Shown here: positions 17,768 to 27,879 of the stretch, piece by piece | How positions within the stretch are numbered: position 1 is the first letter of the stretch | Layout of the letters: each line of letters opens with the position of its first letter | Origin: Cryomorphaceae bacterium | GTDB taxonomy: Bacteria; Bacteroidota; Bacteroidia; Flavobacteriales; Flavobacteriaceae | Direction: 5' to 3' | DNA length: 64,000 nt | Assembly: GCA_018646865.1 (NCBI GenBank) | Contig: JABGTW010000060.1 | Span: forward strand, 1-64,000 | Translations under genes and position numbers: made by a program | Notes under the pieces: generated by a model | Database searches by the model: none | What the model was told of the DNA's origin: nothing | The model's input: the letters and a program-made list of their open reading frames with translations, nothing else

Positions 17768-20700
17768 ATTCATTTGTTTCTAATATATCTGTTATAATGT
17801 CTGATATAATGATTTTAATTTCATTGGTAGATAATGTTGAATGATTTTCAACAAACATAAATGGGGAATTTCTTTTTTTCAATGAACATATTCCTATATC
17901 TATAATATCTTCATCTTTATAACAGCTTCCAGCTAAATATTTATAAAAAAGTAACTGTAGTAAATAGGAATATTTATGATCTGTTTTAACATTATCAATG
18001 TTTTTTAAATCTAAAATTCCTTGTTTTACTAATCCAGATTTATAATCAATAACTCTTAAGCCTCCATTGAATAAATCAATTCTATCAATAATACCATTAA
18101 GCTTTATATCTTTATTTTTAACTTTAATATTAGTAGATATTTTTTTTTCTAAAGAGATGATTTTAATCTTTGCATTTTGATTTTTTAATTGATTCTTCTC
18201 GTAATCAAGAGTATTATTAATATACTCTTTTAATACTTCAATAAATATTATATTCTTTCCTTGTGGTTCTTTTGAATAAAGTTCAACAAATGAATTTATT
18301 GATTCATTTTCTAGTTTTTCTTTCATTAAATCTATATGTTTTACCTCAAGATTTAATCCTATATAAGGCTCATATATTTTTTCAATTACTTTATGAATTA
18401 ATGTACCCTGATCCATATAATTTAAATATTTTGATTCTTCAAAATCATTTACATTAAGTATTTTCTGTTCGTAAAACAAATATGGATTCTTAATAAATAA
18501 ATTTAAAGTTGAAGCGGATATTCCTGTTTTTAGAATATTATCAATACTCTTATCAATTAGACTATCTTTTATAATTATTGGTGATTCATTATTTTTAGTT
18601 TTAATTTTTTGTTCAATCACCTTTCTTTCACAAATATGAGAGTCTGTCTTTAATAATTCTAATTGTTTGATATACCTACTTTTTTCACCACTCATAAAAG
18701 ACTTTAAATCAGAATCATAGATTAAGTGAATTTCATTAGATTTATCAATCAATTCATAAAATATAGTTGATATTTTATTTTCCTGTTCATATTGAGACAT
18801 ATTATCAAATTTTTGTTTTTCAGATTTAGATAAAATACCTTCTTTAATATCATTAAAGGGAAGAAACCCTTCATTCATATTTGTAATCATAACATGATCA
18901 TAAGTTGAAATTTTAGAATCAAAAAGATGATAATTTGATGAAATATTTAAATTTTTATCATCATCATAAAAATTTACAAGCTTTGCCAACTTTTGATTTG
19001 CAAAAAAAACATAAACTTTTGCAGCACTATCATTGGTGTAGATATTTGATAGAGTATCAGATATATATTTTGCTTGATTTATATTTTTTGAAGTAGAAAT
19101 TATATTGACTTTTTTCTTATTTAAATTGATTAATTCAGACTCTGCTCTATTTTGATTTTTTTCATTTATGAGTTTTTTACCAATTGAATATTGATCAGAT
19201 TTTGACTTATTGTCTAGAAAACTTTGAATTAAACTGGAAAATGTATTAACCTCTGGATTGTCTTTTTTTGAAATTATATAAAGTTCTTTTTCAGCTCTTG
19301 TAAAGGCCACATAAAGTAAATTAATTGAGTCTAATAAATTATTAAGAATTTCACTTTCAAATATCTCTTTTGCAGTATCTCCCATATTAAGAAGATTTTT
19401 TGTTTTTCTCATTAAAGTCCACTTCAAGTCATTTAAAGCTTCAAAAGGCTCATAAAGCCAGAGAAGATCTTTGTTAGTGTTTTCATCAAGTCTATCACTA
19501 TAGATTGGAGAAATTACAACGGGAAATTCTAGACCTTTTGATTTATGAATTGTGGAAATACTAATAGAGTTTTGATCATCAGATACGCTTAGATTTATAC
19601 TATCTGACTTTTTTGTCCAATGTGAAAGATATGATTTGATCGAGTCATCATTATTATCAAGAAATTCAAAAATATCATCAATTAATGCCATTACATATGG
19701 GTCTTCAATTTCTAATTTAAAAATAGATGAACAGTATTTTATTGCATCTAATATATTTAAAGAAGTAAAATGCTTAAAGTCAAATTTATTTATTTTTGAA
19801 ATTTTTTGAAAAAAATCATTAACATGAATTTTTGAGAGATTCATAAAAAAACATTCATTCAAACTATCATATCTCTTTTCAAAATAATTCTCAGTAAACA
19901 AAAAATTTATTACTCTTTTTCTTTCAGAATAATCATTATTATTTTGACTTAGTTTAAACATTGAAATAAGAAATTGAACAATATCAGAGTTTTTTATTTG
20001 GAGAATATCACTAGAAATTAATTTAAATTTTGAATTATTGATGTTTTCAATTAACTCTTTTGAATATCTATTTTTTCTAACTAGAACAATTATATCTGAA
20101 GTAGAATAACCTCTATTTAATAGGTCTAAAATTTGTTTCTCAATTTTTGAGTAAAATGATTTATTATCTGTTACATCAACTGAAACATAACCATTTTGTT
20201 TTTTATTTGAATATTGATTAAAATTTAAATCATTTGAATTATAGATTTCTATATTTAATTTGTCAGATAAGTAATTAAAAAAATCTGAATTGAACTCAAC
20301 TATTTCTTTACAACTTCTATAGTTTATATCAGTATTCTTTAATATGGGTTTAAAGTGAAAAGGATTAGTGCGCTCGTATATTAAGTTTATGAATTGATTG
20401 AACTTACCTCCACGCCACCTGTAAATTGATTGTTTTGGATCACCAACAATTAAAAGAGAACCTTTTGATCCATCATGAGATTCACTGTGAACAGAATTTG
20501 AAATTAAAGGGATTAAATTATGCCATTGAAGCTCAGAAGTATCTTGGAATTCATCTATAAAGAAATCAGTATATCTAGATCCCAGTTTTTCATAAATATA
20601 TGGAGCTTCATTTGACTTAATAAGTAAGTTAAGTTGGGAATTAAATTTACTTATAAGTCTAATTTTATTATCACTTTGAATATGATCAATTTTTTCCTCA

Positions 20701-21704
20701 ATTCTTGAAATTAAAGATAATGATGGCAGAAAAGATAAAGTCGAGTTTACCTTATAAAGATCTATGATTAATTTTTTAATTTTTAAGTAATTAGTAAGAA
20801 GATTCGATCTAATTTTTTCGATTCTTTCTACTTTACTTTTTTCTAATGTTTTGTTGTATAAGTTTAATTCTCCTTTTAGGGATTTTTCAATTGGATCATT
20901 TATATAAAAACTGTCTTCATTAATAAAAGATTTTAAATATTTGATTAAAAATCCTCCTCTAAAATCACTATCACTTAGACCATTATTAGTAATCAACTCA
21001 TTTGAATTACTAACTAAATCATGAATATTTAAAATATTATCATTTTTAATTACATATAATTTTTTTTTAATCTGAGAAAATAAATTAAAATTCATTTTTT
21101 TAAAATAATCAACCTGATCCCTATTCGATTCTTTATCTATAAATAATCCAAAATCTTTTAAATCATATGAAATATCCCAACTTTTATTAATAGTGAGTTT
21201 AAATTTTGCAAATCCAATAAGTAACTCTTTTAATTCTTCGTCATGGTCTATATCAGAGAATAACTCTTCAATGGCCTGATCTAAATAGACTGAGTTATCA
21301 AGTTCAATAGTATAATCATCTTGATTCTCTGAATCTTCAGAAACACTTTTGATAATGTTATTTGTGAAACTGTCAATTGTGATTACATTAAAATTTGAAT
21401 AATTGTATAAAATTTTTTCTAAAATATTAGAGGATTTTTTCTCAATAGTCAATTGATCTAAACCTGTTTTTTTTGAAATAATTTCTTGAATTATTTTATT
21501 TCTTTTATGTTTTAAATCAAATAAGTAGATCAATATTCGATCCTTCATCTCAATGGAAGCTTTATTTGTAAACGTTAGAGCTAGCATTGATTTAAAATAT
21601 TCATCATCTTGACTATTTAATAGCTTAGATATATATTCAGTCGCCAGATTAAAGGTTTTACCAGATCCTGCTGAAGAATTTATTATTTTAAACGAATAGT
21701 CCAT
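17742..21704 (-). CDS. UvrD-family helicase fused to AddB-like C-terminal PD-(D/E)XK nuclease (single-chain AddAB-like)
   Basis: SSAGSGKTFNLA Walker A; FIDEFQDTS; ISTIHKSKGLEFPVV; LLYVAFTRAEKELYI; then AddB-like VMITNMNEGFLP, SGEKSRYIKQLE, SASTLNLFIKNPYLFYEQKIL, GIIDRIDLFNGGLRVIDYKSG. Confidence 0.88.
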   Translation of the reverse strand: MDYSFKIINSSAGSGKTFNLATEYISKLLNSQDDEYFKSMLALTFTNKASIEMKDRILIYLFDLKHKRNKIIQEIISKKTGLDQLTIEKKSSNILEKILYNYSNFNVITIDSFTNNIIKSVSEDSENQDDYTIELDNSVYLDQAIEELFSDIDHDEELKELLIGFAKFKLTINKSWDISYDLKDFGLFIDKESNRDQVDYFKKMNFNLFSQIKKKLYVIKNDNILNIHDLVSNSNELITNNGLSDSDFRGGFLIKYLKSFINEDSFYINDPIEKSLKGELNLYNKTLEKSKVERIEKIRSNLLTNYLKIKKLIIDLYKVNSTLSFLPSLSLISRIEEKIDHIQSDNKIRLISKFNSQLNLLIKSNEAPYIYEKLGSRYTDFFIDEFQDTSELQWHNLIPLISNSVHSESHDGSKGSLLIVGDPKQSIYRWRGGKFNQFINLIYERTNPFHFKPILKNTDINYRSCKEIVEFNSDFFNYLSDKLNIEIYNSNDLNFNQYSNKKQNGYVSVDVTDNKSFYSKIEKQILDLLNRGYSTSDIIVLVRKNRYSKELIENINNSKFKLISSDILQIKNSDIVQFLISMFKLSQNNNDYSERKRVINFLFTENYFEKRYDSLNECFFMNLSKIHVNDFFQKISKINKFDFKHFTSLNILDAIKYCSSIFKLEIEDPYVMALIDDIFEFLDNNDDSIKSYLSHWTKKSDSINLSVSDDQNSISISTIHKSKGLEFPVVISPIYSDRLDENTNKDLLWLYEPFEALNDLKWTLMRKTKNLLNMGDTAKEIFESEILNNLLDSINLLYVAFTRAEKELYIISKKDNPEVNTFSSLIQSFLDNKSKSDQYSIGKKLINEKNQNRAESELINLNKKKVNIISTSKNINQAKYISDTLSNIYTNDSAAKVYVFFANQKLAKLVNFYDDDKNLNISSNYHLFDSKISTYDHVMITNMNEGFLPFNDIKEGILSKSEKQKFDNMSQYEQENKISTIFYELIDKSNEIHLIYDSDLKSFMSGEKSRYIKQLELLKTDSHICERKVIEQKIKTKNNESPIIIKDSLIDKSIDNILKTGISASTLNLFIKNPYLFYEQKILNVNDFEESKYLNYMDQGTLIHKVIEKIYEPYIGLNLEVKHIDLMKEKLENESINSFVELYSKEPQGKNIIFIEVLKEYINNTLDYEKNQLKNQNAKIKIISLEKKISTNIKVKNKDIKLNGIIDRIDLFNGGLRVIDYKSGLVKQGILDLKNIDNVKTDHKYSYLLQLLFYKYLAGSCYKDEDIIDIGICSLKKRNSPFMFVENHSTLSTNEIKIIISDIITDILETNEFIDSGNPL

Positions 21705-21712
21705 ATTTAATA

Positions 21713-21741
21713 TTGAAACTTAATAAAATAATCCTAATTTG
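21713..21741 (+). promoter_or_regulatory. Weak Bacteroidota-type promoter candidate upstream of sodB
   Basis: TTG-N19-TAATTTG, close to the TTG-N19-TAnnTTTG consensus but one base short in the -7 box. Confidence 0.25.
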
Positions 21742-21753
21742 TAAAAAAAAATT

Positions 21754-22356
21754 ATGGCATTTGAATTACCTAAATTAAATTATGCTTTTGATGCATTAGA
21801 ACCAAATATAGATGCAAAAACTATGGAAATTCATTATGGAAAACACCATAATGGTTACACTAATAACTTAAATAATCTTATTTCAGAAACTGAAAATGAA
21901 AATAAAGACATTGAACAAATACTGAAATCATTAGATCTTAACAATAATGGGTTAAGAAATAATGCAGGAGGTTATTTTAATCACAATCTGTTTTGGGAAA
22001 TTATGGGTCCTAACTGCGGAGGAGTACCTAAATCTGAAATTTCAGAATCAATAAACTCTAATTTTGGATCTTTCGAAAATTTTAAAAATGAATTCAGCAA
22101 AGCTGCTGCAACTAGATTTGGTTCTGGTTGGGCATGGTTATGTTCTCATGAAAACGGTCAGCTTGAGATATGTTCTACTGCAAATCAAGATAATCCATTA
22201 ATGTCTAATGGATGTGGAGGAAACCCAATATTGTGCTTAGATGTATGGGAGCATGCATATTATTTAAATTATCAAAACAGAAGACCTGATTATATAAATG
22301 CATTTTTCAATGTGATTAATTGGGATGAAGTAAATAAGAGATTTACAGAGAAATAA
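21754..22356 (+). CDS. Fe/Mn superoxide dismutase
   Basis: [43 protein letters not shown]. Confidence 0.96.
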   Translation: MAFELPKLNYAFDALEPNIDAKTMEIHYGKHHNGYTNNLNNLISETENENKDIEQILKSLDLNNNGLRNNAGGYFNHNLFWEIMGPNCGGVPKSEISESINSNFGSFENFKNEFSKAAATRFGSGWAWLCSHENGQLEICSTANQDNPLMSNGCGGNPILCLDVWEHAYYLNYQNRRPDYINAFFNVINWDEVNKRFTEK

Positions 22357-22381
22357 AAAAAGGGGATAAATCCCCTTTTTT
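22355..22381. terminator. Bidirectional intrinsic terminator between sodB and the PurF-like gene
   Basis: AAAAAAGGGGATAAATCCCCTTTTTT with A/T tracts on both flanks. Confidence 0.85.
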
Positions 22382-22392
22382 GCCCCAAATCT

Positions 22393-22424
22393 TACCATGA
22401 ACTTAACCTACTTATGTTCTGGTA
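22393..22424. ncRNA. Structured RNA element candidate, strand unresolved
   Basis: TACCA-t-GAAC-(13 nt)-GTTC-TGGTA: 9-bp hairpin with one bulge, in otherwise very AT-rich sequence next to the terminator. Confidence 0.4.
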
Positions 22425-22489
22425 TAATCAATTTAAGATATTTTTCTTATAAATAAAATTTATTTAGAAATTATTTTTTCTTATAAATG

Positions 22490-24304
22490 CTAGTAAGCTC
22501 TAACCGATCTACCTTCTACAAAGTTTATAAAAGCTTGATTCACAACTTTATTTCCACCTGGTGTCGGATAATTGCCTGTAAAATACCAATCACCTTTATG
22601 ATCTTTACATGCTTTGTGTAAATTTTCAACCTTTTGAAAAATAATATCTAATTCAACATTAGAGTTTTTATCAATCAACATTTCTGACATTTTAAAAGAT
22701 ATTTGTTCTGGAGAAAAATCTTTATAAATATCTTTTACATGATTTTTTTTATAAACTCCTGACTCTTTTGAAGTTTTACATTTACTATATGTCTCTTCAA
22801 TTATATTATCATATGTGCCTTGGTCTTTATGAATTTCTATTGCAGCTTTAAATGCTATGAAATCTTCAATTCTTGCCATATCGATTCCATAACAGTCAGG
22901 ATATCTAATTTGTGGAGCACTAGATACAATAACTATTTTTTTTGGGTTTAATCTAAAAAGCATTTTTAATATACTTTCTTTTAATGTAGTTCCTCGAACA
23001 ATACTATCATCTATGATTACAAGATTATCAGAACTTTTAATTACCCCATACGTTATGTCATAAACATGAGCAACTAAGTCTTCTCTACCCTTATCTTCTG
23101 ATATAAAGGTTCTTAATTTTGCATCTTTAATAGCTATTTTTTCAATTCTAGGATTATGTCTTTTTGCTTTTTCAATTAATCCGTAGAAAGATGTCTCTGC
23201 TGTATTCGGAATAAAAGAAAAAACAGTTTTAGCATAATCTTTTTTAATAGACTTCTCAATTTGAGGTATTAAAAGACTTCCTAACATTTTTCTCTCTTTA
23301 TAGATATCAGCGTCTGACCCTCTTGAAAAATAAATTCTTTCAAATGAACAGGATTTATTTATTTTAGGTTTTAGTATCTCTTTTATTGAAGTTTTACCAT
23401 TTTTTTTAATTATAAGAGCATTACCTCTTGGAATTTCATTTATATCTAGATATGAAATATCAAAAACTGTTTGAATTGCAGGTCTTTCAGATGCGACAAC
23501 CACCACTTCATCATCTTCATAAAAATAAGCAGGTCTAATACCGTGAGGATCTCTCATTACAAATGAATCTCCGTGACCAAGCATTCCAGCAATTGCATAT
23601 CCTCCATCCCACTTTTTAGAGGATTTTTTTAAAATCTTTTGAATATTTAAATTTTCTTCGATCATTGGAGGCATATCAGCTTTTGGCACACCTTTTCGTT
23701 TAAAATTTTTATAATTAGAGATTACTTCAGAATCTAGGAAATGACCTATCTTTTCCATTATAGTTATAGTATCAGATTTTTCTCTTGGATGTTGACCTAA
23801 TTTAACTAGACTTTCAAATAATTCATCATTATTAGTCATATTAAAATTTCCAGCTAGAATTAAGTTTCTATTCATCCAGTTATTCTGCCTCATTACAGGG
23901 TGAACATTCTCTATAGAGTTCTTTCCAAAAGTTCCATACCTCACATGTCCTAACATAACTTGTCCTAAAAAAGGAGTTTTCCTGTAGAAATCATCAGAAT
24001 TAAAATCTGTTTTTTCTGATTTAATAAATTGGTTAATTTTTTTGTTAATTTTTTTAAAAACAGAATGAATTGCCTGCTGATCAAATGATCGTACTCTATG
24101 AAGATACTTGTCTCCAGGCTTAAGGTTTAATTTTAAACTTGCAAAACCAGCCCCATCCTGCCCTCGATTCTTTTGCTTCTCCATCATTAGAAACATTTTA
24201 TCAACTCCGTACATGTGAGAGCCATATTTTTGTTGATAAAAATAGAGTGGCTTTTTTAGATGAACCAAGGCAATCCCACATTCATGTTTTATTTGATCAC
24301 TCAC
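22490..24304 (-). CDS. Amidophosphoribosyltransferase-like protein (second PurF-type family of Bacteroidota)
   Basis: HECGIALVHL glutaminase Cys; RGQDGAGFAS; VIIDDSIVRGTTLKESI PRPP loop. Confidence 0.88.
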   Translation of the reverse strand: MSDQIKHECGIALVHLKKPLYFYQQKYGSHMYGVDKMFLMMEKQKNRGQDGAGFASLKLNLKPGDKYLHRVRSFDQQAIHSVFKKINKKINQFIKSEKTDFNSDDFYRKTPFLGQVMLGHVRYGTFGKNSIENVHPVMRQNNWMNRNLILAGNFNMTNNDELFESLVKLGQHPREKSDTITIMEKIGHFLDSEVISNYKNFKRKGVPKADMPPMIEENLNIQKILKKSSKKWDGGYAIAGMLGHGDSFVMRDPHGIRPAYFYEDDEVVVVASERPAIQTVFDISYLDINEIPRGNALIIKKNGKTSIKEILKPKINKSCSFERIYFSRGSDADIYKERKMLGSLLIPQIEKSIKKDYAKTVFSFIPNTAETSFYGLIEKAKRHNPRIEKIAIKDAKLRTFISEDKGREDLVAHVYDITYGVIKSSDNLVIIDDSIVRGTTLKESILKMLFRLNPKKIVIVSSAPQIRYPDCYGIDMARIEDFIAFKAAIEIHKDQGTYDNIIEETYSKCKTSKESGVYKKNHVKDIYKDFSPEQISFKMSEMLIDKNSNVELDIIFQKVENLHKACKDHKGDWYFTGNYPTPGGNKVVNQAFINFVEGRSVRAY

Positions 24305-25207
24305 CTATTTTAGTTTATTGACTCTTATTTCAATGTCATTCATTGACAAATTTAATAAGTTTTTTATTCCCATATCTTCAACGTTAAAAGAAGCTAAAGA
24401 TGTTCCATAATTAATTGCTGATTTTATTGATTCAAATGAAACTTCATCAGACTGGGATAGAAAACCTGAAACACCACCAATAAAACAATCTCCTGCTCCA
24501 GTAGGGTCTATTACTCTATCTACTTCGAAAACACCTGTTGTATATCTTTTTTCATAATTAAATAATTCTGCACCATGTTTACCTTTTTTGATAATTACAA
24601 ATTTAGGTCCCATACTATGGAGAACTCCTGCTGCTTCACTAATATCTTTATGTCCAGTAATCATTTCTGATTCTTCATCATTTATAGATATAATATCAAC
24701 TTTAGATATAACTTCTTTAACGGTATCCCAATAATTTTTAATCCAATAATTCATTGTGTCCAAAATTATTGCAGATGGCTTATTCTTTATTTGATTAATT
24801 GCAGATAGCTGAATTTCAGGATGTAGATTTCCAAGTAATAAAATATCTGGTGTTGATTTTTCATCAGGGATTATGGGATTAAAATTTGCCATAACATTCA
24901 GCTCAGTTTTTGTGGTAATTCTTTCTTTGAAATTATCTGTATAAAGACAACTCCAATAAAATGTTTTATCATTTTCTTCGATTTTAATACCTGATATATC
25001 AACTCCACAAGATTTTAAAAGTTTTAAATCATGACTTTTGAAATCATTTCCAACCACCGAAATTATGGAACAATTATTATCAAAATGTTTAAGAGATAAA
25101 CATAAATATGTACCCGCTCCACCTAAAATATTATCTACTTTATTTTCTTTAGTTTCTATTCCATCATATGCTAGTGAGGCGACTATTAAAAGAGATTTTT
25201 TTGACAT
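24305..25207 (-). CDS. PfkB-family carbohydrate kinase
   Basis: GGAGTYLCL near N-terminus; VIDPTGAGDCFIGGVSGFL PfkB signature. Confidence 0.9.
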   Translation of the reverse strand: MSKKSLLIVASLAYDGIETKENKVDNILGGAGTYLCLSLKHFDNNCSIISVVGNDFKSHDLKLLKSCGVDISGIKIEENDKTFYWSCLYTDNFKERITTKTELNVMANFNPIIPDEKSTPDILLLGNLHPEIQLSAINQIKNKPSAIILDTMNYWIKNYWDTVKEVISKVDIISINDEESEMITGHKDISEAAGVLHSMGPKFVIIKKGKHGAELFNYEKRYTTGVFEVDRVIDPTGAGDCFIGGVSGFLSQSDEVSFESIKSAINYGTSLASFNVEDMGIKNLLNLSMNDIEIRVNKLK

Positions 25208-25217
25208 TTGTTTAATT

Positions 25218-25682
25218 TTAATTATTTAAATACCCTTTATCTTCAATAAGAATTGAATTCTTAGCTGCAAGATTAGCTAAAAAATCACATCTTTCATTAT
25301 AAAAATCATTATTATGTCCTTTTACCCAATGAAATTTGACTTTATGATCGTTATAAATATTTAAGAATCTTCTCCATAGATCTGGGTTTTTTTTGTTTTT
25401 AAAATCTTTTTTTACCCAATTAAATAGCCATCCTTTTTCAACAGCATCAGACACATACTTGGAATCTGTGTAGACTTTAACATTAGAGTTCTTAATTTTT
25501 ATTTTTTCAAGAGCCACTATTACAGCCAGAAGCTCCATTCTATTATTTGTAGTTAGCTTGAAACCCTGACTAAATTCTTTTTTATAGTTCTCATTATCAA
25601 CTAACATAACTATACCATATCCTCCTGGACCTGGGTTTCCTATTGATGAACCATCAGTGTATATTTTAATTAATCTGCTCAT
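25218..25682 (-). CDS. rnhA: Ribonuclease HI
   Basis: IYTDGSSIGNPGPGGYG; NRMELLAV; KGHNNDFYNERCD. Confidence 0.96.
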   Translation of the reverse strand: MSRLIKIYTDGSSIGNPGPGGYGIVMLVDNENYKKEFSQGFKLTTNNRMELLAVIVALEKIKIKNSNVKVYTDSKYVSDAVEKGWLFNWVKKDFKNKKNPDLWRRFLNIYNDHKVKFHWVKGHNNDFYNERCDFLANLAAKNSILIEDKGYLNN

Positions 25683-26245
25683 TTATTTTTTAGGATAGAT
25701 TCAATTATTTTTGGATAATACTCATGTTCAAGCTTATGTACTTTTTCTTCAATAGTTTTAGCTGTATCATTATCACCCACACTTATTTTTCTTTGAAAAA
25801 TTATTTGTCCTGAATCATACTGTTCTGATACGTAATGAATAGTAATTCCCGTTTCTTTTTCATTATTTTCAATGACTTTATTATGGATTATTGATCCATA
25901 CATTCCCTTTCCTCCATAACTTGGCAAGAGAGCTGGATGAATATTTATAATCATTTTTTTAAAGTAATCAATATATATAAGGGGTATTTTTTTTAGAAAA
26001 CCTGCTAGAACAATTAAATCTGGTTTTATTAGTTTTAATTCATCAAAGACTTCGGTTTTAAGATCATTATTTTGAAAATATGAAACCTTGATATTAGAAT
26101 TCAATTTATGCTCGAAAAAAGGTGAGTTTTTATTATTAGAGTAAACATGTGTAACAGTTAAATTTTCAGTCTCACTAAAATAATTTATAATGTTTATAGC
26201 GTTTGATCCTGTACCTGAAATAAAAATGACAATCTTTTTTTTCAT
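25679..26245 (-). CDS. purN: Phosphoribosylglycinamide formyltransferase
   Basis: VIFISGTGSNAINI; INIHPALLPSYGGKGMYG; start placed at the internal Met. Confidence 0.93.
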   Translation of the reverse strand: MKKKIVIFISGTGSNAINIINYFSETENLTVTHVYSNNKNSPFFEHKLNSNIKVSYFQNNDLKTEVFDELKLIKPDLIVLAGFLKKIPLIYIDYFKKMIINIHPALLPSYGGKGMYGSIIHNKVIENNEKETGITIHYVSEQYDSGQIIFQRKISVGDNDTAKTIEEKVHKLEHEYYPKIIESILKNK

Positions 26246-26378
26246 AAATAATGATAGTGTTTCAATATATGTGAAAAAAACTTTTTTATTTAACAAATAA
26301 TGGTATAATTTAGAATTAAAGACGAGTTTTGATAAAAGTTTTTTAATTTTGTCAACTGAACTCATAAATAAACATATT

Positions 26379-26612
26379 ATGTCAGATATTTCTTCAAGAG
26401 TAAAAGCAATAATAGTAGATAAATTAGGAGTTGATGAGAACGAAGTGGTTCCTGAAGCTAGTTTTACAAATGACCTAGGGGCTGACTCTCTAGATACTGT
26501 AGAACTTATTATGGAATTTGAAAAAGAATTCGATATACAAATTCCTGATGATCAAGCAGAAAATATTGTCTCTGTAGGTCAAGCTATTGAATTTATAGAG
26601 AAAGCAAAATAA
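26379..26612 (+). CDS. acpP: Acyl carrier protein
   Basis: [17 protein letters not shown] phosphopantetheine site; start moved to 26379. Confidence 0.97.
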   Translation: MSDISSRVKAIIVDKLGVDENEVVPEASFTNDLGADSLDTVELIMEFEKEFDIQIPDDQAENIVSVGQAIEFIEKAK

Positions 26613-26622
26613 AAATTTAATA

Positions 26623-27873
26623 ATGACATTAAGAAGAGTTGTAGTTACTGGAATGGGAGCTTTAACTCCAATTGGTAATAATCTAAATTCATATTGGAAT
26701 GGATTGATTAGTGGCACCAGTGGTTGTTCTAATATAACTCATTTTGATACATCAGAGTTCAAAACTAAATTTGCTTGTGAATTAAAAGGGTTTGATCCTG
26801 CCGATCATTTTGAAAAAAAAGAATTTAGAAGATATGATAGGTTTTCACAATATGGAATAGTAGCTGCTTCTGAATCTATTAAAGACTCTAAAATAATTGA
26901 ATCAAATCCAAATTTCGATAGAATTGGAGTGATTTGGGGTGCTGGAATTGGTGGATTAGAAACTTTTCAAAATGAAGTTTTAAATTATTCAGAGGGTAAT
27001 GGAACTCCAAGATTTAATCCATTCATGATCCCTAAAATGATACCAGATATTGCTCCAGGATTGATAGCTATGAAATATGGATTTCAAGGGCCTAATTATG
27101 CAACCGTTTCAGCCTGCGCCTCTTCTTCAAATGCTCTTATAGATGCTCTAACTTATATAAGGATAGGGCATGCTGATGTTATTGTGGCTGGTGGCTCAGA
27201 AGCACCTATTACTATTGCGGGTGTTGGAGGATTTAATGCTATGCATGCATTATCTACTAGAAATAATGATCCTTCAAGTGCGTCAAGACCATTTGATAGA
27301 GATAGAGATGGTTTTGTTTTAGGTGAAGGGGCTGGATCATTAATACTTGAAGACTATGAACATGCTGTAAATAGAGGAGCTAAAATTTATGCAGAACTTA
27401 TTGGCGGAGGTCTCTCCTGTGATGCTTACCACATGACAGCACCTCATCCAGATGGAAGAGGCGCAATAAAAGTTATGAAAAACTGCTTGGATGATGCTAA
27501 TTTGAATACCAGTGATATTGACCTGATTAATATGCATGGAACTTCAACTCCTCTTGGAGATGTGGCAGAAAGCAAAGCTATTAAAGAAGTTTTTCAAGAT
27601 GATGTTTACAAATTGAATATTAACTCCACAAAATCCATGACAGGACATCTTCTTGGAGCTGCTGGTGCTGTAGAATCAATTTCATGTATTTTAGCTATGA
27701 AGCATGGGATTATTCCTCCAACTATTAATCATTTTAATGATGATGAAAACATTGACTCTAAACTTAATTTTACATTCTCCTCACCTCAAAAAAGATCTGT
27801 AGATATAGCTATGTCAAATACATTTGGATTTGGAGGGCATAATGCATGTGTTATTTTTAAAAAGCTTGATTAG
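26623..27873 (+). CDS. fabF: 3-oxoacyl-ACP synthase II
   Basis: VVVTGMGALTPIGN; SACASSSNA catalytic Cys; HGTSTPLGD; GHLLGAAGAVE. Confidence 0.97.
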   Translation: MTLRRVVVTGMGALTPIGNNLNSYWNGLISGTSGCSNITHFDTSEFKTKFACELKGFDPADHFEKKEFRRYDRFSQYGIVAASESIKDSKIIESNPNFDRIGVIWGAGIGGLETFQNEVLNYSEGNGTPRFNPFMIPKMIPDIAPGLIAMKYGFQGPNYATVSACASSSNALIDALTYIRIGHADVIVAGGSEAPITIAGVGGFNAMHALSTRNNDPSSASRPFDRDRDGFVLGEGAGSLILEDYEHAVNRGAKIYAELIGGGLSCDAYHMTAPHPDGRGAIKVMKNCLDDANLNTSDIDLINMHGTSTPLGDVAESKAIKEVFQDDVYKLNINSTKSMTGHLLGAAGAVESISCILAMKHGIIPPTINHFNDDENIDSKLNFTFSSPQKRSVDIAMSNTFGFGGHNACVIFKKLD

Positions 27874-27879
27874 CATAAA

